Below, one piece after another: positions 28,094-41,400 of a stretch of 64,000 nt of DNA. The stretch comes from Dasyornis broadbenti. Its lineage: Eukaryota; Chordata; Aves; Passeriformes; Dasyornithidae. Where the stretch lies: assembly GCA_013397935.1 (NCBI GenBank), contig VZRN01011464.1, positions 5,498,489 through 5,562,488 on the forward strand, read 5' to 3'. Under the pieces are notes generated by a model, which was not told where the DNA came from, made no database searches, and worked only from the letters and a program-made list of their open reading frames with translations. How positions within the stretch are numbered: the stretch's first letter is position 1; each line of letters starts with the position of its first letter. The position numbers and the translations under genes are program-made.

Positions 28094-29215
28094 AAGTCCC
28101 ATTCTGTTTAAAATAGTTACATGTTTTCTGTAGTTAGCCACAGTAAATCAGCAGGAGTTAAGGGACAGCAGTTCTGCGTTATCTAATTTTTTGTGTAGAG
28201 AATGGATCTCTGGCCAAAGTCCCAAGGATGTGCTTTTGGCCATGAGAACTGGTGGGTTTACATCTGTTCTGCAGTGGTAGAAGTTGCTGATGCTACTCCT
28301 GTGGAGTTGCAGGATTATTAATTGTACTTTTGAAAAGTCTCATCTTTAATTGTAAACCAAAAAATGTTTTGACTTGTCTTTGTGGCTTATGCAGTAACCG
28401 ACACTTACTATAAATTCTTTTCCTCCTTACGGATTTACAAAACTTGCCTCCATCTTACTATGTTTAATTTTTCTCGAACTGGATAGCAGCATTTGTCAAT
28501 TTTGTATGTGTGCAGTTTTTTTGTACATGTCCCTCAGCTCTTCTAATGAAACATTATGATTAAACATTCAGATTTGCACTGCTCTTCACCACACACCATC
28601 TAAGTCTGGCGGGTTTTACTTTGTTGAATAAATGGCATGTCGTTTTTTGTTGTTTATGTAACACAAATACAAAACAGAATGTAAATTATGTATTGATACT
28701 GTTTAATGCTACAGTTTTCTTTAGGCCTCAATTATAAATAAAAATCAGCTGTCTGTTATATATTATCTCTTTTCATTCCACCACTAGAAGACACAGGATA
28801 CTGAAGTGTCCCCAGTTTCCTGAGTAGTGGATTGTCTGTCAGTGATTGCCTGATCTAGTGGAAGATGTTACTGCCTATGGCAGCAGGTTGGAATTAGATG
28901 ATCTTTAAGGTCTCTTCCAAGCCTAAGGATTCTATGGTTCTATGATATTGATTTAAATGGGAATGTGACTTTGATTCCAGTAGGATTTATCAGCACCTGG
29001 CATCTTTGTGGAACAGGAATAATTTTTTCAATCTTCCTATGATATGTGGAAAGTGTGTTGGTCTGCAATGCTCAGGCTGTACCCAAGGCTCCAACTGATG
29101 CTAGTGGGTGCCTAATTGATATTGTTTCTTACCTAGAGGGTTTTTTAAAATTTCAGTCAGCATATCAAATGAAGAGAGGAAAGTGGACTGAGGCTCTGAG
29201 CAAGGAAATGAATGG
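28094..29215 (-). other. Probable GNAT3 3' UTR and downstream flank
   Basis: Sequence directly downstream of the GNAT3 stop. No minus-strand AATAAA is seen before the LTR at 28093. Three minus-strand ATTAAA variants read as TTTAAT on the plus strand at 28702-28707, 28463-28468 and 28345-28350; any could be the poly(A) signal. A CR1 tail in the opposite orientation interrupts the stretch at about 28850-28946. The UTR end is not decided by sequence alone. Confidence 0.35.
28850..28946 (+). mobile_element. CR1 LINE 3' tail
   Basis: A short terminal CR1 piece: TTGGAATTAGATGATCTTTA, then AGGTCTCTTCCAAGCC and two copies of the ATTCTATG tail unit. It lies about 270 bases downstream of the GNAT3 stop in the opposite orientation. 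Confidence 0.88.
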
Positions 29216-29406
29216 TTAGAAAAGCCCGCAGTCTTTCAGATTTTCTTTGATTATTATGTCTGTGACTGCATCAAAAACAAATTTTACATTCTGGGTGTCC
29301 GTGGCACATGTCAGGTGACAGTATATCTCTTTATCTTGTTTTCTTATGTTCAAGTCTAGAAATTGTTTCTTGATATAATTTGCAGCATCTTCAAATGTAT
29401 TTTGTC
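29216..29406 (-). CDS. GNAT3: GNAT3 exon 8, C-terminus and stop (residues 292-354)
   Basis: Codes QNTFEDAANYIKKQFLDLNI, continues through DKEIYCHLTCATDTQNVKFV, and ends IIIKENLKDCGLF with a TAA stop at 29218-29216. The TCAT loop binds guanine. The last residues insert into the activated taste receptor, and Cys351 is the pertussis-toxin target. The acceptor is TTTCCACTAG. The upstream part of the open frame (above 29406) is intron. Confidence 0.97.
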
Positions 29407-32400
29407 CTAGTGGAAAGAAAAGTAAAACCGGTAATTCCTCACAACTGCAAAGAGACAAGAAATAATGTTTTCTGCCCTTTTTTTTTTTTTTTCTTTTCTT
29501 TCTATTCAAGTTAACTTCATGCAGTAAGTATGAAAATTTTGCATCTAAACTGGTTTTTCTCTGGTAATTTCTGACATAGCCTTATATATTCTTTTGCATC
29601 AGCTGGGAACATCTGGTGTTTTTTTCATTTCCAGTAGACGCTACTGTGACATAGAAAAAGAGACAGACTTCCCTTATGGAATGAGTTCTTAAAACAGGGA
29701 CAAAAATCTTGGATTCAGTTATGGTGTGTGTGTGAGTGATAAGATACTGACTTGTTCTGAAATATTAGCTGAGTCCATCACAGCACACTTCAGCCATCTG
29801 AAACTTCTAGTTTGCTCAGCTTCCTCTACCACCAATGGACAGAAATAAGCATCTCCAGAGAGAGATATGAACCCCCCCAAGGATAAACATGGTGAGTAGG
29901 TGAGATGAATTGAATTCTCGCCATGTCTGTCTCATACCATTCTTTCATGAGAAGATGTTAGATGAGACACTTAGTGTTTAAAGGTTTGTAAATAGGTGAC
30001 ATGGGTCAAAGTCTCAGTCTTTAATGTGTGTCCTACACTAAACATCTGAACGTGTTTTCTCCTGAACACTCCAAACTTACCATTATACTCAGGAAAGCAG
30101 ATATTCAAGTGAACTTTTGTTATTTTCTCTTGAAAAAGGTCTTTTTTGTTTAGGAACAGCACAATGGAAGTGGCTGCAAAGCACTTATGGTTGCAGATGC
30201 TGTTGAACAGATGAAGGCTTTCGTGCATTCTGTTCTGTTGAGATGCAAAAGGTAAACATGAGACTGACAAATCTCATCCCCATATGTCATTTTTGCTGCA
30301 ATGTTCTTTACTGGAAAGACCCAATACAGTGTAATAGCCTTTAAATTATTATCAGAGAATGGGAATAATTCTGATGTGCCTTCAGAGAAAACTGTATTAA
30401 AACTCAGAAGCAAAGAGGGCTGCTTGTCTGTTCTGACTCACCACTTCTTTATCTTCCACCAGAACCATGTCATAGGCGCTGAGTGCAGCACAGAATATGA
30501 TGCAAGTTACTCCTTCAAAGCAGTGAATCCACTTTTTTCTCTCTGATCGCTGTCCACCCACATCAAACATCCTTTGCAGAAAGAACAACATATGCACAAT
30601 GTAAAGCGTTAATAAGGGTGTAGTCATGTTTTAATGCACAGAGCTCAACTGGAGACGAATGACAAATATGCAGCTTTTCCAAATATCGGTCTGTTTCTAT
30701 CTCAACAGGTCAAGGAGCGCTATGTGTTGTTACTCATGGCTTTGTAGTGGGTATAAAATGAAATATAAAGGCTTAAATACCTGCATGTAGCAAAAACATT
30801 CAGTACTTTCAGATGGCACTCCGTATTGAGGAGCTGGGGCTCAGTGCAGGACTAAGACTAGCAGGCAAGGATTTATTCAGGGCAGAGTTCTGAGACATTG
30901 ATAGAAGACCCTCAAATCCAGTGTCATTTTCTACTTCATGGTTTTCTGGCAGTGACCTGACACATTGATCTATAAGACATCTGCCAGTTCTAGACTGACC
31001 CCCTGGTTGTGTATAAATAGATTTTGCCATCTGCTCACTGCCCTGCTGTGATCACTGAGCTTGCTGCATAACCTGCATCACACCTTTGGAGGGTCTTTTC
31101 CCTGTCAATCTCAACAGCTACTCTTTAAACAGGAATTCCTGGAGAGCAGGAATCCCTTCATTGGCAGAGGGAATTGTAGGGCTGTCCTTCTCTGCATTAA
31201 TTTCCTTCTGCCTTTGCCAGGAATTGCTACTACCTTTGGCTAGTGTCACATGAACTTTCTATGAACTCTTTATGGGATCCAAAGCCAGCTGAGCACACCC
31301 AGCTGGTACCTAGCTAGGGACCAACTGAGCCGGAGGTGTTATCAAAGCTACCGCTGTTCTGCTTAGCCCTGCTTTCAAAACTCCCACTTCCATTTGCAGT
31401 TCTGCACTGGTAAGGGTTACTTTTCCGTAACAAAAGGTGCCAAACTTGAAGACTTTTCAAGGTCATTAGAAAGCAGGAAAACAAAAAAAACAAAACAAAA
31501 CAAAACAAAAAACAACAACAACAACAACAAAATTTATCCTACCCTTAAGTTTTCTGTTTCCTAGTGTGCATGATGACTTTTCCCTCTGCTGCCTGTTGCT
31601 GAACTTAATACTGTAAAACCTAATCCCCTGTTGGATTACCCCTTCCTTTAAGAATATGCATTAGATCTCTGGATCTTGCAGTATCTGAAAATTAAACACC
31701 ACTCAATTCTTATAGCAATGAATATAATGGGATTCAGTAAGAAACAATCATGTCAGAAGTAAACAGAGCAAAAATATTTTGTTACTGAAACATTTTTTTT
31801 TGCAGTATCTTAATCCTCTGTTCCCTTCGCCATCAGCAGCACAGCTGATGTTAAAAAAGGTTATTTTTCATAAGTTTTCATCTTCTTAGAAAAAATGAAA
31901 CCCTTTCCAGTGCTCATAATTAATTGTTTCTGCAGCTAGGGAGTAATCAATTTTTTTTTTTTTCTGGTACATGTCATCTTTTTGATTATTGGGTGTCTAT
32001 AAAAATGAAATATTTTGGAAATCAGGAAGCTGTTGTGGAGAAAGATTTTGATAACAGTAATGGTATTTTTGCAAACATATCTTCACTGAGTTCAGGTTTA
32101 CTGAAGAGCAGGGCCAGTATAAAGAAATTATCTTGACTCTTGTCTGTGATTAGTGCCCAAAAGTCACCTGCCATTACATGCCTTTCTTGATTTGTGGTTA
32201 TAACTCTGAAATCAGGGTTATGACCAGAAAAAAGTAAAATAAGCTTTGAAATTTAGTCTTCAGGAAAGTGTTGTTTCAGCATACATAATCATATGAATCA
32301 GTATTCACTTCCTGTGAGCTTTTAGCATATGGTTCTTTGAATATTCATGCGAAGTCAGTTAAAAAGGACAAGACCAAGGCCAGAGGCAATGCTTATGGGC

Positions 32401-35400
32401 AGTGTTTGTTGTACTAACATTAGTTTGCTTTGCTCTTGTCAGCCCAGAACATAACATGCGCACATGTGAAACCAAAGTCCCTCCATGAATGGCAGAAAAT
32501 GAGGGGATCTTTTAGCAATATAGTCAAAGCTAGTCTAGAAATCTTTATATTTTCTCACAACTGCTCTTGAAATCTTAGCTGCTGATACAGAATTAGCTAT
32601 ATAGTCATTCAGTGGTATACACAGCGAGGCCTAAAGTGAAGGCTAAAATAAGGCTTGCCTGATTTCAGTCAAACTCTTCCTAGCACACCAATAGAAAGAA
32701 CAGTAGAAGAAGACCTATGAAGATCAGACCTTTTAAAAACATTTAAATATGTTCTGAGCTCTAAGTCAACATTAATGAAATAAATTGAAGAGCACACAAA
32801 AGCTAAATTTCTGTAAAGCAGCAAAGTAACCACTAAGCAAAAAGCAAATAAAAATCGATGTTTTCTGTTCAACTCTAATTCAGTTCCCTGAAGCAGTGCT
32901 GGGATTTAGACTTTTATTTCACAGACACAAAATGTTTTCTGCCTCATTCAGTTCAGTAAAGGGACAAGTTTTTAGTGAATGAGGCATCTGTTCACAGGTT
33001 TTTTGTGTCTATGCATGGCTTGTGACCTGAAGCCCCATCAGTACATCAGCCAAAACTCACTCTGAATGTGTGACTCTCTTTATAGATGTTTCTATGGTAC
33101 TTATCAAACTTGGTGCAGAGACATCAGGATCCTCCAGCTGTTTTGCATTGCTATGACAATGCAAAGTAGCAGTAACTGGCAGGTTAACTTGGATTTATGA
33201 TTGCTCTGCACCACTTTAGTGGCTCAAACCCCTCAAATTACCTTGTAGTGATTTTACCTGATATTGCTCAACTGCCTGAAACCACCAATGAATTTACTCA
33301 CAGAACACTACTGTGATGCACAGCAGAGAGGGTAAAACCGGCGGAGTTGTGTTTGTGGTGGCATTAAGAGCCTTCCTCTTCTTTGCAGACACTCAGGTAA
33401 CTAAACTCTCAGTTGTGCCGCATTTCAGCTAAACACTAATGCTGATATTCTCATGTCAGGGCTGATAGCATCCATGTCAATGAGGATTTGAACTCTGGTG
33501 GTTTCTTTCACCACTCTGAATTTATTTCTTACATGAACTATGATTGTAACCAAAATTCAAATTTCCAGTGTACAAAGCTCTCTGGAAATATGTTAATCAG
33601 AGCAAAAGAAGATTATATCTATGACATTGCAGTGTAGCATTTGTGGGTAAGTCCTGAATTTTCACAAGTGACCAGAATATTAGTAGGCAATAATAATTTT
33701 TTTTGTAAGACATCTACTTCAGAATGTCATTTTGTATGTGCAATCTCTGTTGTGTCAAAGCATCTGTGTGGTAGCATAGATAATTTGGGGAATGTTTAAT
33801 TGGCACATTAGGAGAAAGAAAGAAGCCAAATGAAAAATGTAAAAGTTATAATCCTCATGCTTTATAAATCTGTCTGTCTCTACAGGCAGTTTCTTGTCTA
33901 GACTGCATTCCTCAATATGCACCCCAGCCTTTAAATTAAGAATTAAATGGATTTCAGTCCACAGAGAAAAGCATTATAAAACACTGAAACTACCATAATT
34001 CATTCAAATAAATTTTCATGTGCAATTAGATATTTTTAATTGGTTCATCAAGCATAACATAATCTTGAGTACCTGAAAGTGCAAAATATTCTAGTCAAAT
34101 TTCTCGGAGGCATTATTTTCAAATCTTTTTTCTGAACACTTTGGTTTTCATCTTTAATGAGCATGAAGGCATGCATGATAATACTGAAATTTCCCATGGG
34201 ACAGAATTTTTTTTTTCCAGATGTAGAGCATTCCAGTGCTAAGAGCAGTTATTTCCATTCTCAAAAGAAGAGTGAAAGGTTGAGAGTGCATGCAAATTGG
34301 TAGACATCTAATGTTTTTGCATGCTTTTAAGAACATTTAAGTAGGCAAATGTCATAAATGTCACAATTATTCAAATGGCAGGACATAACTAATGCTTTTT
34401 AGACACTCACATATGTAAAAATATCCTTTTAGAACCTGATATTCTGTGACCTGTTTATAATAGCCCATTATACTCTCAAAGCTGGAATACTGATAGTAAA
34501 TATCTTGCTTTTTCAGCTGTGTAAAAATGTTAAATAAGAGTGGATTCAAGGATAGCACAATGGGATTACCTGTGTTATAACAGCTCAATACTTTTGGAAG
34601 AAAAAACTGTCAAACATAGCTTTCATACCTGAAGTTTAAATCCTTGAAAGAAAACTGGGTCTCTATAATGCCGGTTGTCTGCACTCGGGAGTGCAGGACA
34701 TCTTGCTCAGTAGGGACATAGTCTGGCATTGCCAACCTGTCCAAATCGTTGAGGTAACTAAGGAGAGTAAGAAAGAAATGGTGGTTGGTGAATTCAAAAA
34801 TGTCCATTACATAATCACTCCACACTGAGCCACTTTTAAGTATGTAATGTAAATTACACATTTAAATACGTTACTGGTGGTTTTTATACAACTTAGTCCC
34901 ACAATTCAGAGCCTTTTTTTTTTTTTCCTTTTCTTTTATAGAGAAGTGTAATTTAGTTGCACATAATAAAGATCTTTCTGAGAATTTCAGGTAAGGAAAA
35001 TTCTTATTTTCCAAAGGTGTTTAGGTCATTTTCTCTCAGCAAGTGGGAATTGTAACCCCAGGGTAAGAACCACATGCAGCCTTCAGAAGCAGATAGATAA
35101 GGAGTCACCACAGCCTGTCAGACTGGTTGCACCAGCATCTTCCTTCCGAAGTGAAAGAGAGGGCATAATATTTTAGCGGAATTCACTTTTAAGGGCTGTT
35201 TTCCCTGTAGACCTCTCAATTTACAAGAAGAAGGTATATCTTTCTTAAAAAAATATATTTTTCAATCAAAACCAAGAGCTGCAATGGAGCTGAGCATCCC
35301 GTGGGTTACTATTCTGACAAGCCCCTGGAAATGTGTGGATTATCTGCTTTTATTTCTGGCATACAGAGAAAAAATCTGCATGAAATGAGAACCCAAACCA

Positions 35401-38400
35401 CATCTTTGAAGCCTTCTTTTGTCCAACCATTCTCATGTCTGTTCTAGAGGCACACAGCTTTCTTAAATGCCTGGACAGAGCCTCTGAATCCTACTGGCTG
35501 GTCTAGGAATCTGTGTAGAGAGGTTATGAATTGACAAAAGGAAAGAAAAGGTGATGCCTGAGTAAATTCCTGCATTTTAACTACTAATATGTAAATAAAG
35601 AACAAAGCCAAAAGCCAGAAACCACACACAATAGCTGAAGCATTTTCAGTGTCCTAGTTGACACCTTCCTATTTGTAGCCTGGTGTCTCTGGCAAACAAA
35701 ACTCTCTCTCTAATGTCTTTTAGCATCTATGCATTCTTTTTTCCTCTCTACACTAAGTCTGCCCAGCAGGAAATTCTGCTGTTCATTTAACCAGAATCTT
35801 CCAGAAAAAAATCTCACAGCTCATCATCCTTGTCTGCAAAATTTAATAGATCTGTAAGTAAAAAAAAAAATATAAAAAATTTAAAAAGTAGAAGAACAAA
35901 AGAAAATGAAATAAAATTTTTAAAAAGCTAGAATCTTTTATTTGGATATTTCCAAGTAATTATTGGAAATGGGATTTTCTTATTTTAAGTTGAATAATCT
36001 GTATCCATTCTGCAAGGAGTGTTGCAGCTGATCTGAGTAATTCAATGTTTTCCCATTGTTTGAAACTACAAAAAAATCTGTTGGGGGGAAAAAAAAAGAA
36101 AGAAAAAAATGGAGAAAAGAAAAAAATGGAGAAAAGAAAAAAAAAAATGTACAACTCTGTTTCTCTGAGCAGGGCCTGAGGCAAACTCATCTTAGCTCAC
36201 CTTTGCGGAAGGCAGAAACAAAAGACCTTTTGTGGCTAAGAACTATTAGAATTTTATTTTATATTCAAGTGTTTATTTTAATGCTTATGTGTTTTATAAA
36301 TAACAAAATGTCTTTTTGTCTAAATTCAATTCAATGCAGCCAACTGTAATTACATAAAAAATTAGACCAAGTTAATTATCTAGTAAATGGAGCAAGAGAG
36401 GTGATTTCAGGCTCTTCCTAGAGCTGTAGGCAGCTCCAAAGGGAGAGTGCAGACCATCTCTTCCCTGGCAAAGGAAGGAATGTAAACTGGTAGCACAGTA
36501 AATGCTGATCTTTCCTTGGCTTGAATCAGGTGACAGGACTCCTATCCTGAGAGGCAAATGACTGAGCAAGCAAGATGCACCACATACTACTGGTAGCTAA
36601 ACAATGACATTTAAAGCCACAATTTATAATCCAAATCCTGCCCCTTCCACTTTTTTAAAAAAATGGAATGATGACACCCATCATTCCATTTTAGTACAGA
36701 ATTAGTTCCAAGTGAGTCTAAGGAAGGAATTCCAGCCACATTTGACAAGTAGAGGATTTTTCTATTATTCAGAAGATGTCAATATTTTTTCAATTAAAAT
36801 ACACAAAGGAAAGGCAGTGATCAAACTTCATTAGCATGAATTAATAATGAAAAATCTCAGAGAAGATAGCCTCAGAAAGTCAGAGTTTGCACAGTATCAA
36901 TCAATATTCTTTGTAGGAACTGAGAAACAGGAGCTGAGAAACAGGCTTTTGGGTTTAAAAGAAACTGGACTGCAGCATTAGATGGTTGATTGACTGTAGC
37001 TGACTTTGAACTGATCATTAGAAGCCCAACAACAAGGGCAAATATTAAGTTGATTTTAATGGTACAGACACAAAGGTTAGAATTTTAGAAGCATGAGGTA
37101 CCAAAAGATGAAGACAGAAGATCAGCATGATTTTCAAGAAATTAGCAGAAGTGTTCAAGCAGATGAAAAACATATCACTATAGTTGTTTTTAATGTAACT
37201 CTAGTAATAAATAATAATTACAAACACAATCTATATTAACCTCCTTAAATACTGAAACCTATTGCAAGCTAAAACAGGACACAGACAATAACACTGAGAG
37301 GGAATTAATTCAGATTCTTCTATCTTCTTTTTAGGCAACAAAACTTAATCTGCCAGACATAGTGTACACAGTAGAGAGTTAGCTGCTAAAAAGGCAACTT
37401 TTTTTTTTTTTTTTAAATTCAATAGGTGGTTTTCCTTTTAATTATTGTGACTGGTCTGTTGTGGGCTTTTAGTGATGGGAATGGCAGTGGGACTTGTCAA
37501 AGGGGTATGTTAGGAAAAAATGGCTCTATTCTTGAAGAATACAATGCTGCTACAAAGTACTGTCAAATCAGGCACAAATCAACACAAACAATATTTTCTT
37601 TGTTTAGGAATCTTGCAAAAGGTTTTCATTTTTGTTTGGAAGATATAAAGAGATGAAGAATACATTTAATATTTTCACTGCATGTTCCCTGCGTTGTCTA
37701 CAATTGGTGACCTATGGAGGCCTTCAGGAAGCCCAGACTCCAGCCATGCCTTTCTTTCCCTGCCATGAAGAAGGGACACCCAACACCGTGCGAGGCTTCA
37801 CCCTGCAGGTGCCCTCAGCCGGTAGGAGGAGCTGCAGGAGCACGGAAACCTCCCCATCCAGGTCTCAGAACATGGACTTCAGCTGGAACAAACCTGTGCC
37901 CCAGGTCTGGAGTCAGACCTGCGCACTCTCGGGAGACTCTGACCCAGTGACACCTCCCTGCATGGTCGGGTGTGAGCAGAGTGAGAAGGCAGCCAAGAGG
38001 GACTGGAACCTACAAGAACAGCTGCAGTAGCAGCCAAGCCAGGGACTCCTGACAAGTCTAAACTCTCTGACTACACCTGAGGTAAGAGATGTGCCCCAGC
38101 TGGACGGTGACCCTCTTTGTGGTCGGGGCAGAGCAGCCCTGGTCAGTCCCCTGCTCATCGGTCTGGCATCTCTCAGGACTCAGAAAGGGACCTGGGGCTG
38201 TCAGGGTGGAGAGCAGCTGCAGCACTACTGGCTCAGCTGGATGCTGAGGTGGACATGGCCCAGGGAACACCTGTCCATACAGCTGGGTTAGTTTAGAGGA
38301 ATGTTTTTATAGTTTTCTCCAGACTTATATTTAGCAGCTTGCAATATACACAGAGTATCACTCTAGGTAAAAACCTAAGCTGTTTCAAGTCACCTTTCCC

Positions 38401-41400
38401 TCATTTTGTTCAGTCTTAGAAATACCCACAGGAAAAATACACCTTTTCTTCTTTTTTTTTTTATCCATTCAAACAAACTCACAGAAACAAACTGTTTCTG
38501 AAACCTCGTTTTCACTTGTTTCCTTCAGTTAAACATTTCTGATATATTATAAACCTTAGCAATCCCCTGATTTTTTTGGGTTAATGAACAATGACTTTCA
38601 CAGGCTGTTCTGCACGAGGGACAGCGATTGCTGCAGCAAGAGGCAGCTGCTCAGCAGCTGGTGTCACCTACTATGCCGCCGAGTCGCTGAGCTGGTACTC
38701 TGCTGCCCTGGCGAAGCACGCCTGGGTGCCGCCGTCGCGCCACAGTTGTTTGATGAGCTGCACCAGTTCAGAAGACATGCTGCCATCCTCCAGAGTTGTT
38801 GCCATGGCACACAGCTTCCTTTCATCTTCCTAAAGAGAAATTTCAGTAAACATTGTGCGAGCGCACTGTGCCCCTTCACCCCATTGAAGACGTGCTTGGT
38901 TTATAATGAGTTGCAGGGGCAAAATTTCTCACTTTCACTGTTTTTTTCCCAGGTAGCTGTACTCGCCTGTGCATGTAAACATCCTTTTACAAGCTCACTT
39001 CCCTCTAGGTAGTGCCAGGGTTAGACTTAAATTGTGATACACAGAGTTTTCATCTTTTTGTTGTTCTGTTTTGTTCATACAAGGGCTCAGTTTCATCTTG
39101 CCATAAGCATTCACAAATAGTCCGACTTGGAAGGAAGGATTTTATATTGAGAGGGACTAATAGAGTATCAAAAATTAAATTGAGCAGGTCATTTAAAGTT
39201 AAAACTTATTTAACTATATCTCTGCAGAAATCTATATCTAAGTGTATTTTTGAATGTATTTGTAAGCAAAAATTTCTAGTTTTAAGCCACAGTGAGCAAT
39301 GTGACAAAGTGAATATAACTAGTGAATGTATTTCCCATATGTGGAGAAGAAGAAACCTGTAACAGAATAAAATATCAAATATTTAAAATATATTACTCTG
39401 TAATTTCTCTCTTTTGTAGTGAAATAAAAGAAGTTTGCAAGTAATCTATTTCATTAAAAATATTTCTTTTCACTGGAGGTTAGGAATGTACTGTAAATAA
39501 AGAGTGTGATTAAAAGAGAGTAGTTTAATACACTGCCACAGAAAGGGATAATTATAAAATATAATTCCTTCCTAGTCGTAGAAGTAGACAACTAAAGTGA
39601 CTTGCAGTCAATAGTTGCAAAAGTATAAATGGATTCTGACAGACACTGTTTTGGCAGGGAGTATGTTTTATTCAAAACCAGGACACATCTTCACAAAAAT
39701 TTTTAACAAATTTATTTTAGGAATGTGCTATATCTTTATGTCTCAAGAGGAATTGCAGTTTATGGAAACTTTATAAAAGTCAGAGACAGATAAAAAATGA
39801 AACACTGCATTTTTTCTGAAAGAGAAATTGAGTAGGCATGGAGAAAAAAAGCCCAAAAAATGGGGGAAATAACCACTAGAAAATTGCCTTCACTGGAATG
39901 AGAGAGGAGGACAGCAGCATAATTGCCCTTCTACATCAAACAGTACCAGCTCCGTTTACACCCCCATCCCCTCCTGCAGTGCTGGGATCAGCAGAAGCAA
40001 GTCACGCTCTCGCGTGTGTGCCCCACATTTGTCTCCAGGGTGCACACTCATTCAGCTGCAAGATAAGAGCTGGAACGTTCCCTGCTCCAAGATATGACAT
40101 ATCGCGTAGTGATTACAGCCATCCACCTAGCAGGCTGGATTTGTGGGTTGAACGGCCTGCAACAAGAAGCCTTGAGCTCAGAGTCTCTAGGTAGAGGGTA
40201 AATGTTCGTTGATTATTAGGCAAAATATGGCACTTGTGGATTTTGGTGCTTACATAATAAAGGAAGATAGCAGCAGATTGAATTTATCACAAATCTAATG
40301 TACTATGTTTTGTTTCTCTCTGGCATTTACAAAGACTTCAGATGATTTTCATACTAAAAATAGATTGGAATGATGCTTTAGAAAGAAAAAATTGCCTTCC
40401 TCCCCAGAACAGATGTTCTTTAAATTAAGTGCTAAGGCCTTTTCAGTACCAGTAAGATGTATTTGCAGGCAGGCCTGGCACATGGATAAGCACTTTGCTT
40501 TTGGGACCATGATAATCCCAGTCCTTGAACTAGATGACTTTAAGTGTCTAAATCTGGAGCAGCACACGCAGCAAGAACAAAGTCCAGCTGAAATCAAAGC
40601 TTATATCAAAACATCTCAGACTTATCAATGGCTTATGTTTTTATGGGAAACATAAGCTAAGTTTTTGGGGGTTTTGGAAGAAAGGGTGATGTTTAGTGAC
40701 AATTCAAATAAGTGTGACCAAAATTTCTATTTTCTCCAGAAATCACATCCAGGTTGCTCTTACGTGGTTCTGGGGCAAGACAGGCACTGCAAACATTCTA
40801 TACAGCTGTATTCAACCCTGCTCCCAAAGGCCTGTTCTGCAACGACAGCAAGAGTGAGCTGACTGTGCTATAAATGATAAACTTATGAAGCTGTGTTTTC
40901 TGCATTTGGTTATATATAATGCTAAGAAGTGAACTGAGTTATTTAACAAGTTCTCCAGGCTGTGAAGTCCCTTGCAAAGAATGTCTATGAAACTGGTACA
41001 GAGTGAGCCTGTATAGAAATATCAGAAAATTTGGCAGGGCTGAGGAAAAAGACTGAAATACTGGGGCACAGGGAGAACATATCTCAATTACAGGTGGCAG
41101 AGTCTGCACGACGTAGTGGATACCACAGGCTGGGCCAGGCAGGATCTGTGGGCAGTGCTTGGGTTCTTATGCAGTACAGCACGTTAACATTGGCCTGTTT
41201 TCTGTGTGCTGTTTTTGGGCCTTGTCACATCTGTTTGAATGATTTGCATTCGTGGAAAATGTTTAATTTCTATTTTGTCAAATGCCTGTATCAGCTTTAG
41301 TAACCTCTGTAGATTGTGTTTATCATTTTTTAGGTCAAAGTATCACATGCTATGATAATGAAATGTAGACTTCTGGAACAAGTAAAGCTCTTTCAGATAA

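Noticed and set aside
1..29000. 3' end of GNAI1, expected tail-to-tail with GNAT3
   Set aside because: No plus-strand segment resembling the G-alpha C-terminus was found, so if the synteny holds the coding part lies beyond the left edge.
38584..39012. 142-codon plus-strand open frame
   Set aside because: It runs antisense over GNAT3 exon 4. The openness comes from the coding exon on the other strand.
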